A stretch of DNA of 64,000 bases. Origin: Clostridia bacterium. GTDB lineage: Bacteria; Bacillota; Clostridia; TANB77; CAG-508. The position numbers and the translations under genes were made by a program. Positions 18,908 to 28,866 of the stretch are shown here, piece after piece. The stretch spans positions 310,001 to 374,000 of the forward strand of contig JAFRCC010000018.1 in the NCBI GenBank assembly GCA_017404545.1, read 5' to 3'. Numbering within the stretch: the first letter of the stretch is position 1; each line of letters opens with the position of its first letter. Below the pieces are notes generated by a model. That model did not search any database. It was given only the letters and a program-made list of their open reading frames with translations, and was not told where the DNA came from.

Positions 18908-20110
18908 TTATTTTAACTCTTCTATAGCTCTTTGTAATTGTAAATCATTTTCATATGGAACACTTGAGATACCATTCCATTCGTCATTAAGTTCAACTTC
19001 TATATCAGGTTTAATTCCTACCCCATTTATTACGTTATGATTTGGTGAAAAATATTCATTTGTTGTAACCTTTACACCCGTACCATCTTTAAATGAAAAC
19101 ACACTTTGAATTACACCTTTACCATATGAGTTTGTTCCTATTATTTTATAATTTCGATTATCCCTTAGAGATCCAGCTAAAATTTCAGATGCACTTGCAG
19201 TATTATTATTTACCAATATTACAACAGGAATATCAACAATAGGATTTTCTTTTGCCTTATCAATTTGCTCTTTTCCATCTTTGTCTCTTGTTATTAATAG
19301 AGTACTTCCTTTTTCAACCATAGTATCCGCTAAACTCAAAGACTCTGTTACCAAGCCTCCACCATTATTTCTTAAATCTATTACTAACCCTTTAGGATTT
19401 TGCTCTTTTAATTTATTATAGTGATCTCTAAACTCATTAGCAGTACCATTATCGAATGAAGAAATTTTTATATATGCTATATTATCGTCTATTATTTCTG
19501 ACGTAACAGTTTTTATTTTGACGCTCGCTCTCATTAAATTATAATCGATTTCTTCAGAATTTCTTATTATTGTTACTTTTACTTCTGTACCTTCTTCTCC
19601 TTTAATAGCTGTTGCAACATCTTCAGATTTTTTTCCTATATAGTCTACATCATTAACTTTTGAAATTACATCACCGACTTGTAATCCTGCTCTTTCTGCA
19701 GTTGAACCTTCTATAATTCCAACAATTACAACTCCATTAAGCTCTGTACTATTTGCCATATATACACCAATTCCAACATAACTACCTGTTGTTGATTCCA
19801 TTAATGACGTTAGCTCGTCTTTAGTTAAATATTGTGTATATTTATCACCTAAACCTGATACATACCCTTTAATAGCACCTTCTATCATTTCATCTTCATT
19901 TAAATCGTAAATATATGTTTCTTCTAGTTTACTCTTAACTAAGCTCATTTTTGTTGTCATATATGCAGAATTTGCCTTTGATAAATATTTTTCTATAGTA
20001 ACATTAACTGTTACGTAATATGTTATAATTGCAGTTATAGCAATCAATACTATTGACCTAAAGAACCCACCTACGACTCTTCTTTTTTTTGTACTTGACT
20101 CTTCGTTCAA
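18908..20110 (-). CDS. ctpA: S41 family carboxyl-terminal processing peptidase
   Basis: This membrane-anchored serine protease has a PDZ domain. After a short basic tail, a membrane helix (about residues 16-37) leads to a linker, the PDZ domain (VGIGVYM ... GLQVGDVIS) and the S41 core with LRNNGGG. The catalytic Ser lies in NNTASASEI and the catalytic Lys in SYGKGVIQ. The TTG at 20110 has AAGGGG 8 bp upstream and is preferred; a GTG three codons earlier overlaps that box. CtpA/CtpB-type proteases act on exported regulators, including in sporulation signalling. Confidence 0.93.
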   Translation of the reverse strand: MNEESSTKKRRVVGGFFRSIVLIAITAIITYYVTVNVTIEKYLSKANSAYMTTKMSLVKSKLEETYIYDLNEDEMIEGAIKGYVSGLGDKYTQYLTKDELTSLMESTTGSYVGIGVYMANSTELNGVVIVGIIEGSTAERAGLQVGDVISKVNDVDYIGKKSEDVATAIKGEEGTEVKVTIIRNSEEIDYNLMRASVKIKTVTSEIIDDNIAYIKISSFDNGTANEFRDHYNKLKEQNPKGLVIDLRNNGGGLVTESLSLADTMVEKGSTLLITRDKDGKEQIDKAKENPIVDIPVVILVNNNTASASEILAGSLRDNRNYKIIGTNSYGKGVIQSVFSFKDGTGVKVTTNEYFSPNHNVINGVGIKPDIEVELNDEWNGISSVPYENDLQLQRAIEELK

Positions 20111-20200
20111 AATAAACACCCCTTATGTTTTAATTTATATCTTTTGTATTATTATATAATATATGCGTAGTATCTATATGATATCAACGCACCTTATTAA

Positions 20201-20225
20201 AAAAAGACAGAATTTTCTGTCTTTT
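20201..20225 (-). terminator. terminator after the M23 peptidase gene
   Basis: An 11-bp perfect stem (AAAAGACAGAA/TTCTGTCTTTT, 2-4 base loop) overlaps the stop of the M23 gene. It is flanked by A and T runs. Confidence 0.85.
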
Positions 20226-21423
20226 ATAAGTAATTTACTGGATTTTTACTTTCACCATTTATTCTAACCTCAAAGTGACAATGTGGACCTGTTGATGCTC
20301 CGGTTGATCCAACAGCTGCAATTACTTGTCCTCTTGAAACCGTATCTCCAACTTTTACATATAGATTGCTACAATGAGCATACCTTGTTGTATAACCATT
20401 TCCATGGCTAATTATTATGTAGTTTCCATATCCTCCGTTATAGCCCCAACTTGATAAAATTACTGTTCCTGATTCTGCCGCAACTATATTAGCTCCTGTA
20501 GAAGCTGCAATATCCATACCCGCATGTAATTTCTTTGTTCCATATATTGGATGAATTCTATAACCCCAATTTGATGAAACATATGAACTAGATGGAACTG
20601 GCCATAAAAATTTGCCACTTGAACTTACTGAACTAGTTGAGCTCGATGATGATGAACTACTGCTACCTGATGAGCTGTTACTTGACGAATTTGTTGTTTT
20701 TGCAGCTGCAGCCTTCTTAGCAGCCTCTACTGCTGCTTTTTCTGCTGCTACAGCTTCTTTTTCTTTCTTCTGCATCAATTTCATCTGAGAATCATATTCA
20801 TCCGCTTTTGCTTGAATCTCTTTTTGTTCGTCTGTTAAACTATTAACCTTTTCTTGTTTTTTACTTTTTAAAGATTTTAGCTCTTCATTTTTCTTCTCTT
20901 TTTCTATTTTTGAGTCTTCTGCTTCCTGCTTTTCGCTCTCAAGTGTACTCTTTACTTCTTTTACTTCGTTTATTAAATTAGTATCGTATTCAGCAATCTG
21001 TTTAATCATATCATAGTTTGATACAAAGTTAACAATACCACCTGAAAACAATGCTTCCATATATGGATTTGTACCTTCATTCATATAGGTTACAGTTAAT
21101 CTTTCATCTAATAAAGTCTCTTTTTCTTTTAAATCAGCTTCCTTTTCAGAAATTGATACATTTAAGCCTTCAATTTTTTCAGCTAATGTGTCAATTTCTG
21201 TTTCTACATTATCTATAGAATCTGTTATTTCTGATACCTCTTGTAAAGCACTGTCTAATTCTTTACTTACTTCATTAAGCTCTTCGTGAGCCTTTTCTGA
21301 GTTGTTTTTAGCTTCATTAGCTTTGTTTGAATAATATGTTGACGATTGATCAGCTATTGAAAAACAACAATTTGCACATATAAAAATTAATACTACAACT
21401 ATCGATATGACTTTATTTTTCAT
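20224..21423 (-). CDS. secreted M23 peptidase with coiled coil (EnvC/CwlO-like)
   Basis: A signal peptide (residues 1-24) is followed by a long coiled coil (about 30-240), a Ser-rich low-complexity linker (about 245-275) and a LytM/M23 domain (about 280-399). The zinc site is visible: HAGMD and HCHFEV. The gene follows ftsX by 20 bp. In many bacteria FtsEX activates a coiled-coil peptidoglycan hydrolase across the membrane (EnvC, CwlO, PcsB), so this is the likely FtsEX-controlled hydrolase or activator. The coiled coil would be the FtsX contact. Confidence 0.9.
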   Translation of the reverse strand: MKNKVISIVVVLIFICANCCFSIADQSSTYYSNKANEAKNNSEKAHEELNEVSKELDSALQEVSEITDSIDNVETEIDTLAEKIEGLNVSISEKEADLKEKETLLDERLTVTYMNEGTNPYMEALFSGGIVNFVSNYDMIKQIAEYDTNLINEVKEVKSTLESEKQEAEDSKIEKEKKNEELKSLKSKKQEKVNSLTDEQKEIQAKADEYDSQMKLMQKKEKEAVAAEKAAVEAAKKAAAAKTTNSSSNSSSGSSSSSSSSSTSSVSSSGKFLWPVPSSSYVSSNWGYRIHPIYGTKKLHAGMDIAASTGANIVAAESGTVILSSWGYNGGYGNYIIISHGNGYTTRYAHCSNLYVKVGDTVSRGQVIAAVGSTGASTGPHCHFEVRINGESKNPVNYL

Positions 21424-21443
21424 ACTTTTTCCACCTCATAATG

Positions 21444-22355
21444 TTAAACTTTTAAGTATTTCTTCATTGAAAATACGCTACCTAGAACACCTATTCCAAC
21501 ACCTAAAACAATATATACAAGCATTGTTATTTGGAATATATCACCAAATTGAAGCATTCCAAATCCTATATTAGTAATAAGCATGCCATTGAATTTGTTA
21601 TATGCTAGATGATATAGCACACCAAGTAACAATATTGATATTGCTGTTGCAAGTACACCTATTACAACACCTTCAACTATGAATGGTGCTCTAATAAAAT
21701 TATTAGTTGCACCAACATATTTCATTATTGAGATTTCTCTTCTTCTTGCGTGTACTGCTAACTTTATGGTATTTCCTATAATTACAATTGATACAACTAT
21801 AAGTAGTGCTCCTATACCAAAAAATAAAAATTTTATACCTCTGTCTATTCTGTTTAATCCACTAATTACTGTATCTGGAGTCTTAATCTCTTTGATTTTT
21901 TCTTTTATATCCTCAACAGAATTTATAGCATTAACAACATCTTGAGACTTGTTTATATCCGTAAGAGTAATAGTATATGATGCCGGAAATGGGTGATTGT
22001 TCTCTGAATATTGACTCAATAATTCCGCATTTTCAGCTAATTTTTCTTTTGCTTCTTTCAACGCCTCTGCTTTAGATGTATACTCAACCTTGTTTACGCT
22101 TTCTATTGATTTTATATAATCCTCAACTTCCTGTTGCTCTGAAGTTGATAATCCATCATTTATGTATACAGTTACAGGGACCTCTTCTTCTAATTGCTTA
22201 ACCATGGATGTAACATTTCTAGCCCCTGCTAAACCAATCCCCACCGTAATCATAGTTGCAAACATTATAATTAATGCAGCGAAAGTTGATTTTTTATTTC
22301 TGAAAACGTTTTTAAATCCTTCTCCTATTAAATAACTTAGTATATTATAATTCAC
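21444..22355 (-). CDS. ftsX: cell-division ABC transporter permease FtsX
   Basis: FtsX has four membrane helices with a large extracellular loop between helices 1 and 2 that contacts the hydrolase. Here the loop spans about residues 50-165, and the C-terminal part has the RREISIMKYVGAT motif of the FtsX superfamily. The start used is the GTG at 22355, 7-8 bp after an AAGGTGG box; an ATG eight codons earlier is also in frame. It overlaps the ftsE end, giving one ftsE-ftsX-M23 operon. Confidence 0.93.
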   Translation of the reverse strand: MNYNILSYLIGEGFKNVFRNKKSTFAALIIMFATMITVGIGLAGARNVTSMVKQLEEEVPVTVYINDGLSTSEQQEVEDYIKSIESVNKVEYTSKAEALKEAKEKLAENAELLSQYSENNHPFPASYTITLTDINKSQDVVNAINSVEDIKEKIKEIKTPDTVISGLNRIDRGIKFLFFGIGALLIVVSIVIIGNTIKLAVHARRREISIMKYVGATNNFIRAPFIVEGVVIGVLATAISILLLGVLYHLAYNKFNGMLITNIGFGMLQFGDIFQITMLVYIVLGVGIGVLGSVFSMKKYLKV

Positions 22356-23031
22356 TATCGTACCCACCTTTTTTATCATCTCTAACGATAATACCTTTAT
22401 CTATTTGTATTACTCGCTTCTTCATTTTATCTACAATATCCTTAGCATGAGTTGCAACAACAACAGTTGTTCCTCTTAGATTAATACTATTAAGTAGGTT
22501 CATAATTTCCCATGCTGTATCAGGATCAAGATTTCCTGTTGGTTCATCCGCAATTAGCATAGATGGATTGTTTACAAGTGCTCTTGCAAGAGCCACCCTT
22601 TGTTGTTCACCGCCAGAAAGTTCATTTGGATACATCTTAGCTTTTCCACTTAATCCAACCAATGATAAAACCATTGGTACCTGTCTTCTAATGTGTTTTG
22701 GAGTAGCTCTTACTATATACATAGCAAATGCTACATTTTCATATACAGTTTTGTCTGGTAGAAGTCTAAAGTCTTGAAAAACTACCCCCATGCTTCTACG
22801 TAAATAAGGTATTCTTCTTGATTTTATAAATGTTGTGTCTTTACCATTAATTATAATATTTCCAGATGTAGGATCTTCTTCTTTTAGAATCATTTTAATT
22901 AGTGTTGATTTTCCTGAACCTGATGATCCAACTAGAAATGCAAATTCACCTTTTTCTATTTTAAAGTTAGCATTATGTACTGCTTCTGTTCCCGTGCTGT
23001 ATGTTTTGTTAACGTTTCTAAATTCTATCAT
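22345..23031 (-). CDS. ftsE: cell-division ATP-binding protein FtsE
   Basis: This 228-residue ABC ATPase has Walker A GSSGSGKST (about residues 36-44), the Q-loop VFQDFRLLPDKT typical of FtsE, signature LSGGEQQR, Walker B LIADEPTGNLD and the H-loop. With FtsX it transmits ATP hydrolysis in the cytoplasm to activation of a cell-wall hydrolase outside. It is the first gene of the ftsEX-M23 operon. Confidence 0.97.
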   Translation of the reverse strand: MIEFRNVNKTYSTGTEAVHNANFKIEKGEFAFLVGSSGSGKSTLIKMILKEEDPTSGNIIINGKDTTFIKSRRIPYLRRSMGVVFQDFRLLPDKTVYENVAFAMYIVRATPKHIRRQVPMVLSLVGLSGKAKMYPNELSGGEQQRVALARALVNNPSMLIADEPTGNLDPDTAWEIMNLLNSINLRGTTVVVATHAKDIVDKMKKRVIQIDKGIIVRDDKKGGYDSEL

Positions 23032-23132
23032 TATTTTTTTCTCCCTAAATCAAAAATATTTACTAATATTTTTTCGTGTATATAATAACAATAAACACAT
23101 CTTTTTTCAATAGAATTCACAAAATTTTCACT

Positions 23133-23810
23133 TTATTTTTCTTCCATAAATTCCATTTTTTGAGCTTTTAATGCTTTTATCTTAATACCTTGCTCCATGA
23201 ACATTTTTTCATGTTCAGTCATTATGTTTTCCCAAAAACCTGGCCTACTTTCTAAATCGAAAGTTTTGTCTAAAATTCTAAAACCGCACGTTTCAAAATA
23301 TGTTAAACTATCCGCAAATAATGAATCATCATCTGTTTTAAAATATATTTCTCCATCTTCTTTTAAAAATTCTCTATATTTTTCCAATTGCCTTGGATGT
23401 GTCAATCTCTTTTTATGATGTTTTCCTCTTGGCCATGGATTACAAAAATTAATATAAATACGCTCTATTTTATCTGCTTTGTCAAATATGTTCAAAATTC
23501 TTTCAATATCATACCTTGTTAAATAAACATTATCGACTTCTTTTTTTGCATTTGAATACACGCTCTCAATATTTCTCTTAGCCAAACCAAGCATTGCATC
23601 AACCAAATCTATCGCAATATAATTATTTTCTGGATGATTTATGGCTAAGCCGGATATAAAGTTTCCCTTTCCACATCCCAATTCTAAATGCAGCGATTGC
23701 TGATTTTTGAATATGGTATTCCATTTTCCTTTGTAATCCTCTGGATTATCAATATAAAACTTACTTGCCTCTAACTCAGGCCTTGCCCATGGTTTGAATC
23801 TTATTCTCAT
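23133..23810 (-). CDS. trmB: tRNA (guanine-N7-)-methyltransferase TrmB
   Basis: TrmB makes m7G46 in the tRNA variable loop using SAM. The 225-residue protein has the family start RPWARPELEAS-like sequence (KPWARPELEAS), the SAM-binding ELGCGKGNF (about residues 43-51), INFCNPWPRGKH and the F-K-T-D-D motif. Length and motifs are typical. It is divergent from the DUF4364 gene. Confidence 0.96.
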   Translation of the reverse strand: MRIRFKPWARPELEASKFYIDNPEDYKGKWNTIFKNQQSLHLELGCGKGNFISGLAINHPENNYIAIDLVDAMLGLAKRNIESVYSNAKKEVDNVYLTRYDIERILNIFDKADKIERIYINFCNPWPRGKHHKKRLTHPRQLEKYREFLKEDGEIYFKTDDDSLFADSLTYFETCGFRILDKTFDLESRPGFWENIMTEHEKMFMEQGIKIKALKAQKMEFMEEK

Positions 23811-23864
23811 ATATATCTCTCCTAATCAAATTATTATTTTATTCTTTTTTTTTAGCTCCTCATG

Positions 23865-23873
23865 TGCTATAAT
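23865..23873 (+). promoter_or_regulatory. extended -10 promoter of the DUF4364 gene
   Basis: TGCTATAAT fits the extended -10 consensus TGnTATAAT, about 45 bp before the likely start codon. No clear -35 is present. It lies in the trmB-DUF4364 divergent spacer. Confidence 0.5.
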
Positions 23874-23916
23874 GATACATATTATAACATACTTTTCAAA
23901 TAAGGGGTTGAGAAAT

Positions 23917-24465
23917 TTGAAAATAACATCAGATAATGAAACATTAGCAGAAAACAAAGTATTAATTTTATATTTACTTGATCAGGTTCACAAACCTATA
24001 AAGAGCGACAATTTATATAAGCTTGTTTTATCAGCTATAGATATGAACTATTTTTACTTTCAACAATTTTTACTAGACTTAATATCAGCTGATTTTGTAA
24101 TAAGCTACCAAATAGAAAATCAAACTGTATACGAATTAACAAAACATGGCAAAACAACATTAGATTTAACTTTAGATATTTTACCAGGAATAATAAAATT
24201 AAGAGCTGATACAAATTTAAAACCGCTCTTAGACGATATAGAGAATGACAATATAATTGCTGAATTTACACCAAAAAGTGAAGATCATTATACTGTTAAT
24301 TGCAAAATAATGGAAACTAATGAAACTATTTTTGAAGTAAAAACATTTGCTGGTTCAAGAGATGAAGCAAAAAAAATAGTTGACAATTGGAAAAATAATG
24401 CTGAACAAATTTACCCACAATTATTAGAAATATTAACAAAAAATTATGAGAAAAAAGAGGATTAG
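23917..24465 (+). CDS. DUF4364 family protein
   Basis: This is one of only two well-supported plus-strand genes in the window. The product (182 residues) resembles DUF4364, a family common in Clostridia with an N-terminal winged-helix-like region (VLILYLLDQV ... ISYQIENQTVYELTKHGKTTL) and an alpha/beta C-terminal half. Regulation by DNA binding is inferred from the fold only. The TTG at 23917 is 9 bp after AGGGG; the frame is open further upstream but has no other ribosome binding site. Confidence 0.8.
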   Translation: MKITSDNETLAENKVLILYLLDQVHKPIKSDNLYKLVLSAIDMNYFYFQQFLLDLISADFVISYQIENQTVYELTKHGKTTLDLTLDILPGIIKLRADTNLKPLLDDIENDNIIAEFTPKSEDHYTVNCKIMETNETIFEVKTFAGSRDEAKKIVDNWKNNAEQIYPQLLEILTKNYEKKED

Positions 24466-24466
24466 T

Positions 24467-24508
24467 AAAAATAAACCAAATAAGATAAACTTATTTGGTT
24501 TATTTTTT
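24467..24508. terminator. bidirectional terminator between converging genes
   Basis: A perfect stem of about 17 bp (AAAATAAACCAAATAAG and its complement, 5-base loop) lies exactly between the DUF4364 stop and the rpe stop, with T runs on both sides. Confidence 0.9.
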
Positions 24509-24516
24509 ACATATTT

Positions 24517-25176
24517 TTAATCTTTCATCGCAGCAATTACACTTCCAAAATCATTTTGTTTTACAATTCCAGTTCCAGATACAATAATATTAGCTCCAGC
24601 GGATTTTACTTTTTCTACATTATTAAGTTTAATTCCTCCATCAGCTTCGATATCTATATCTAAATCTTTTTCTTCAATATATTTCTTTAAGTCAGATATC
24701 TTTGTTAGAGTTTCTTCTATTAGTGCTTGTCCTCCCTCGCCAGAGACAACAGTCATAACAAGAATCATGTGTACTTTATCTAATAAGTTATATACTTTCT
24801 TTATATCTGTTGCTGGATTAATGGCAATTCCAACCTTACAATTATTTGATTTAATATAATTAATAAGTTCAATAGCTTCTTCTTCACTTTTAACTGCTTC
24901 AATATGGAACGTTATAATATTAGGTTCATAATTAAGGTATATATCTATGTATTTCTTTACATCTTTTACCATTAAATGAACATCAAGTGGTAATGTAGAT
25001 ACTGATTTCATATATCCACAATATTCTTCCATAATATTACTCGTAAAAGCCTTAACAAACTTTCCATCCATAACATCTATATGAAAATAATCTGTTTTAC
25101 CAACTTCCAAATCATATATTGTTTGCATTATATTCTCTTTCTCAACAGTAAGAACTGATGTTGACACCTCTACCAT
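24517..25176 (-). CDS. rpe: ribulose-phosphate 3-epimerase
   Basis: The enzyme interconverts ribulose 5-phosphate and xylulose 5-phosphate. The 219-residue TIM barrel shows the metal/catalytic residues HIDVMDGKFV and LDVHLMV, the loop MTVVSGEGGQ and IEADGGI. The N-terminal strand reads STSVLT where most members have PSILSA, so it is a somewhat divergent copy. It overlaps rsgA by 7 bp. The rpe-rsgA-prkC-prpC-rlmN order is a standard Firmicutes cluster. Confidence 0.92.
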   Translation of the reverse strand: MVEVSTSVLTVEKENIMQTIYDLEVGKTDYFHIDVMDGKFVKAFTSNIMEEYCGYMKSVSTLPLDVHLMVKDVKKYIDIYLNYEPNIITFHIEAVKSEEEAIELINYIKSNNCKVGIAINPATDIKKVYNLLDKVHMILVMTVVSGEGGQALIEETLTKISDLKKYIEEKDLDIDIEADGGIKLNNVEKVKSAGANIIVSGTGIVKQNDFGSVIAAMKD

Positions 25177-26063
25177 CTTCTATTCTCCCTTTCCTTTAAA
25201 TCTAAATATATTTTACAAAATCTATCATATCTTTCATTAGATATTTTTCCTTCTTGAACAGCTTCTTTGATACCACAATTTTCCTCTTTAATATGAGTAC
25301 ATCCAACGAATTCACAATTCTCAGATGGTTTTACAAACTCGATAAAATATTTATATAAATCTTCACTTGCAATCTCACCTATATCAAATGTAGAAAATCC
25401 AGGTGTGTCAGCTAAATATGTATTCTCATTTATTTTATATAAATATGTACTTGTTGTTGTATTCTTTCCACGTTGATTCTTCTCGCTTATTAATCCGCTC
25501 TTAGTAATTTCATCATCAAAAATATCATTAATTAATGTAGATTTACCAACTCCCGAGTTTCCAGAAAAAGCAGTTATATTTCTATCCAAAATATCTTTTA
25601 AATCATCAACACCAATTTTTTCATTAGCATTAGTTTTAAATATCTTATAACCAATTTCACTATATGTCTTCTCTATTTTATTTACGGACTCTTCATCAAC
25701 CAAATCAATCTTATTTAAACATATAACTGGTTTAATATTATTAAGCTCTGCAAAAGCAAGTTGTTTATCAAGCATCAATAAATCTGGCTTTGGTTGCTTC
25801 ATAGAAACAACAAATATTATCTGTGTAAGATTTGCCATTTTGGGTCTTTTAATGTAATTCTTTCTATCCTTAATAGTATCAATAACACCTTCATTTTTTT
25901 CTTCATCAATTACTTCATACTCAACATAGTCTCCAACAGCAAGAGTTAAACCCTGCTCTTTAAATTTGCCTCTAGCATTACATTTTATTATTTCATTGGT
26001 TTTAATATCTTCAACTATATATAAGTTAGAAGCATTACTAATTATAATTCCATCTTTTTGCAA
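25170..26063 (-). CDS. rsgA: ribosome small-subunit GTPase RsgA
   Basis: RsgA is a circularly permuted GTPase acting in late 30S maturation. The 297-residue protein has an N-terminal OB fold, the permuted G motifs in order NKIDL (G4), SGNSGVGKST (G1) and DTPGF (G3), and a C-terminal zinc knuckle with Cys/His ligands. TTG at 26063 is the start, 6 bp after GGGAGG. It is coupled to rpe. Confidence 0.96.
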   Translation of the reverse strand: MQKDGIIISNASNLYIVEDIKTNEIIKCNARGKFKEQGLTLAVGDYVEYEVIDEEKNEGVIDTIKDRKNYIKRPKMANLTQIIFVVSMKQPKPDLLMLDKQLAFAELNNIKPVICLNKIDLVDEESVNKIEKTYSEIGYKIFKTNANEKIGVDDLKDILDRNITAFSGNSGVGKSTLINDIFDDEITKSGLISEKNQRGKNTTTSTYLYKINENTYLADTPGFSTFDIGEIASEDLYKYFIEFVKPSENCEFVGCTHIKEENCGIKEAVQEGKISNERYDRFCKIYLDLKERENRRW

Positions 26064-26087
26064 AATTTGCCTCCCTTTATTATTTGC

Positions 26088-26123
26088 AAAAAGCGAAGAA
26101 AGTTTTTAATTTCTTCGCTTTTT
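26088..26123. terminator. terminator between prkC and rsgA
   Basis: A 14-bp perfect stem (AAAAAGCGAAGAAA and its complement, 8-base loop) lies just after the prkC stop. Readthrough would be needed for rsgA-rpe co-expression with prkC; otherwise rsgA has its own promoter in the short gap. Confidence 0.85.
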
Positions 26124-26126
26124 ATC

Positions 26127-28103
26127 TTAGTTAACTGTTAATGTTCTATTATCGCCATTCATATCCATTGTATACGATTTTCCATTTGCTAGTATACTAT
26201 TTATATATACCTTTATTGTAACATTTCCTTTTGCTTCAAAGGATTGTGTTATATTATCAGTATCTCTTGAAATATTTTTTTCTAGTATTGTATCTGTTCC
26301 AACAAGAATTTTTACCGCAACGTTCTGATTCTCTGTGCTTACTCCATCTGTCTCATCTACAGGGGCATATTTATCCGCTAACGCTTTAACCTTTACATTT
26401 ACAACGCCCTCAACAGCTGTTTTGATTTTATTTACTGTAATTGTAATTTTAGCTCCTTCTTCAGACTGTGTACCTGCTACTATATTCTGTTCCAAAACAA
26501 CACCATCACTTTGGTTAGAATCTTCTTTCTCTTTTATCGTTACTTCCATACCAAGCTCAGTAAGAGTTTCTTGTGCTTCATCCTTTGTCTTTCCAACTAC
26601 ATCTGGTACTTCAAATTTTTTCTTACCATTTCCTTTACTTACGTGAATTTTTACTGTAGATCCAGCTTCAATATTCTCGCCTTCTTTTGGTTCCTGACTA
26701 ATTACATATCCTTCTTCAACTTTTTGGCTAATTTCCTCAACTTTCTCAATTTTTAGACCTAAATCTGTTAAAGTTGTTTCTGCAGTTTTGTACTCTACGC
26801 CAACAACTTTTGGCATCTCAACTTCTTCAATACCTTTACTTACAACAACACTAATTGTATTTCCTTCTTTTATTGTAAAATTGGCCTTATATGTTGGATC
26901 TTGTGAAATTATACATCCTTCAGGTACATCTGCACTATAAATTTCTTTCGAAACAACAAATTTTAAATTTGTGCCTTCTACCTCTCTTTTGGCCTCTTCT
27001 TGAGATTTGCCAACTATATTTGGAATTTGAACATCTTTCGGTCCTGATGAATTTGCTATCCCAAGTGTTGTTAGTAATACACCCACAAATATAAGAATAA
27101 AGGCTAAAACAATAATTCCAGATATAATTACTTTTTTATGAGCTTGAAAGAAAGTTAATTCTTCTTCCTCATCATCTCCATCTTGTCCTCCGTACCCTGA
27201 GTCTATATTGTTATCTATTGTTGGAATTCTTCTTGTTAATCCATCTGTATAATTCTCTTCGCTTACAAATCCACCTTCCGGTCTCTTTAAAGCCATATTT
27301 AAATCTTTAATCATCTCCGATGCATTTTGATATCTGTCATTCGGATCTTTTTTTAAAGCTTTTATAATAATTTGATTTACAGCATATGGTACGTTTTTAT
27401 TTATTTTTATTGGATCTTCTGGATTCTCTTGCATATGTTTCAACGCTATTGATACTGGAGTATCTGCATCAAATGGTACTTTTCCAGTAACCATTTCATA
27501 CATTACAACACCTAGTGAATATAAATCTGATTTTGCATCAGTATATCCACCTCTAGCATGCTCAGGGGAAAAATAATGTACCGAACCTAGTGTTGTTCCA
27601 AAGGCTGTAATTGTTGAATTTGACACTGCCTTTGCAATTCCAAAATCTGTGACTTTTGCAACACCATCTTCTGTAATCATAATATTATGTGGTTTTATAT
27701 CTCTGTGTATTATATTATTCTTATGAGCCATATCTAAAGCTGAAGCAATTTGTATTGCAATATTTATAGACCATTTCCACGACAGAAAACCATCTTCATC
27801 TATTATTTGCTTTAATGTTTTGCCTTGTATTAATTCCATAACAATGTAGTACACATTATATTCTTGGCCTACATCATAAACAGAAACGATGTTAGGATGA
27901 GTAAGTCTCGCAGCAGATTGCGCTTCTGCATTAAAACGTTTTATGAATTCCTCATCTGTTGTAAATTCATCTCTCAAAATTTTAATTGCCACATAGCGGT
28001 TTAAAATTTTATCAAGTGCTTTATAAACAGTTGCCATACCACCATTCCCAATTTTTTCAATTATTTCGTATCTGTTTCCTATAACACTACCTTCTAAATT
28101 CAT
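26127..28103 (-). CDS. prkC: PASTA-domain Ser/Thr protein kinase PrkC
   Basis: This membrane kinase senses muropeptides/lipid II and controls wall synthesis, dormancy exit and germination. The 658-residue protein has the kinase domain (residues 10-270) with catalytic Lys41, HRDIKPHN at 133-140 and DFG at 153-155. An acidic juxtamembrane region and one membrane helix (about 330-352) follow, then three PASTA repeats (IPNIVGKS, MPKVVGVE and VPDVVGKT). A C-terminal beta-rich domain of about 80 residues completes it. Adjacent prpC encodes the opposing phosphatase. Confidence 0.96.
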   Translation of the reverse strand: MNLEGSVIGNRYEIIEKIGNGGMATVYKALDKILNRYVAIKILRDEFTTDEEFIKRFNAEAQSAARLTHPNIVSVYDVGQEYNVYYIVMELIQGKTLKQIIDEDGFLSWKWSINIAIQIASALDMAHKNNIIHRDIKPHNIMITEDGVAKVTDFGIAKAVSNSTITAFGTTLGSVHYFSPEHARGGYTDAKSDLYSLGVVMYEMVTGKVPFDADTPVSIALKHMQENPEDPIKINKNVPYAVNQIIIKALKKDPNDRYQNASEMIKDLNMALKRPEGGFVSEENYTDGLTRRIPTIDNNIDSGYGGQDGDDEEEELTFFQAHKKVIISGIIVLAFILIFVGVLLTTLGIANSSGPKDVQIPNIVGKSQEEAKREVEGTNLKFVVSKEIYSADVPEGCIISQDPTYKANFTIKEGNTISVVVSKGIEEVEMPKVVGVEYKTAETTLTDLGLKIEKVEEISQKVEEGYVISQEPKEGENIEAGSTVKIHVSKGNGKKKFEVPDVVGKTKDEAQETLTELGMEVTIKEKEDSNQSDGVVLEQNIVAGTQSEEGAKITITVNKIKTAVEGVVNVKVKALADKYAPVDETDGVSTENQNVAVKILVGTDTILEKNISRDTDNITQSFEAKGNVTIKVYINSILANGKSYTMDMNGDNRTLTVN

Positions 28104-28116
28104 ATTCTTACTCTCC

Positions 28117-28842
28117 TTATAATATGATTACAGCTGTAATATTGTCTTGTCCGCCGTTTTCATTTGCTTTATTTACAAGTAACTCACAGGCATTCTCAGG
28201 ATTTTCTTTTATTATACGAATTATTTCATTCTCTCTTACCATATTTGTTAAGCCATCTGTACACATTAACAAAATATCCTCCTTTTGAAATCCTTTTATC
28301 ATTACATCTGGTTCGACAAAAGCTGTACACCCTAATGCTTTAGTTAACATATTTTTTTTAGGATGATTGTAAGCTTCTTCTTTTGTTATATTTCCTTGTT
28401 TTACCAATTGTTCTACATAACTATGGTCTGTTGTTAATTTTCTAAAACATTGTTTTCTCATACGATAAACTCTACTATCGCCAATATGACCAATATATAA
28501 TCTACCGGATTGAATTATAACAACGTCTATTGTAGTTCCCATTCCTTTCAAATCTTCAACTTCTTGAGATCTTTCATAAACGACCATATTTGCATATTCG
28601 ATTGCATCTTTTATTAAATCAAGAATTTTTTCTTTTTCCTTATTTGTTGCTTCGAAATTATTTTTTATATAATTTTTAACTGATTCAATTGCAAGTGAAC
28701 TTGCAATCTCACCGCCTTTGTAGCCTCCCATACCATCAGCAACTATATACAATTTTATATCGTCATTTGGATCAGATATATAATAATTGTCCTGATTCAT
28801 TTCTCTAACCCTACCTATATCTGATCTTGCAAAAGCCTTCAT
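28117..28842 (-). CDS. prpC: PP2C-type protein phosphatase PrpC
   Basis: This metal-dependent Ser/Thr phosphatase reverses PrkC phosphorylation. The 241-residue protein has the PP2C metal motifs VREMNQDNYY, VADGMGGYKGG, the GHIGDSRVY strand and the CTDGLTN and GGQDNITAV segments. AGGAGGG precedes the ATG. It lies 13 bp upstream of prkC in the same operon. Confidence 0.96.
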   Translation of the reverse strand: MKAFARSDIGRVREMNQDNYYISDPNDDIKLYIVADGMGGYKGGEIASSLAIESVKNYIKNNFEATNKEKEKILDLIKDAIEYANMVVYERSQEVEDLKGMGTTIDVVIIQSGRLYIGHIGDSRVYRMRKQCFRKLTTDHSYVEQLVKQGNITKEEAYNHPKKNMLTKALGCTAFVEPDVMIKGFQKEDILLMCTDGLTNMVRENEIIRIIKENPENACELLVNKANENGGQDNITAVIIL

Positions 28843-28866
28843 AAACCCTCCTAAAATACCGGTATT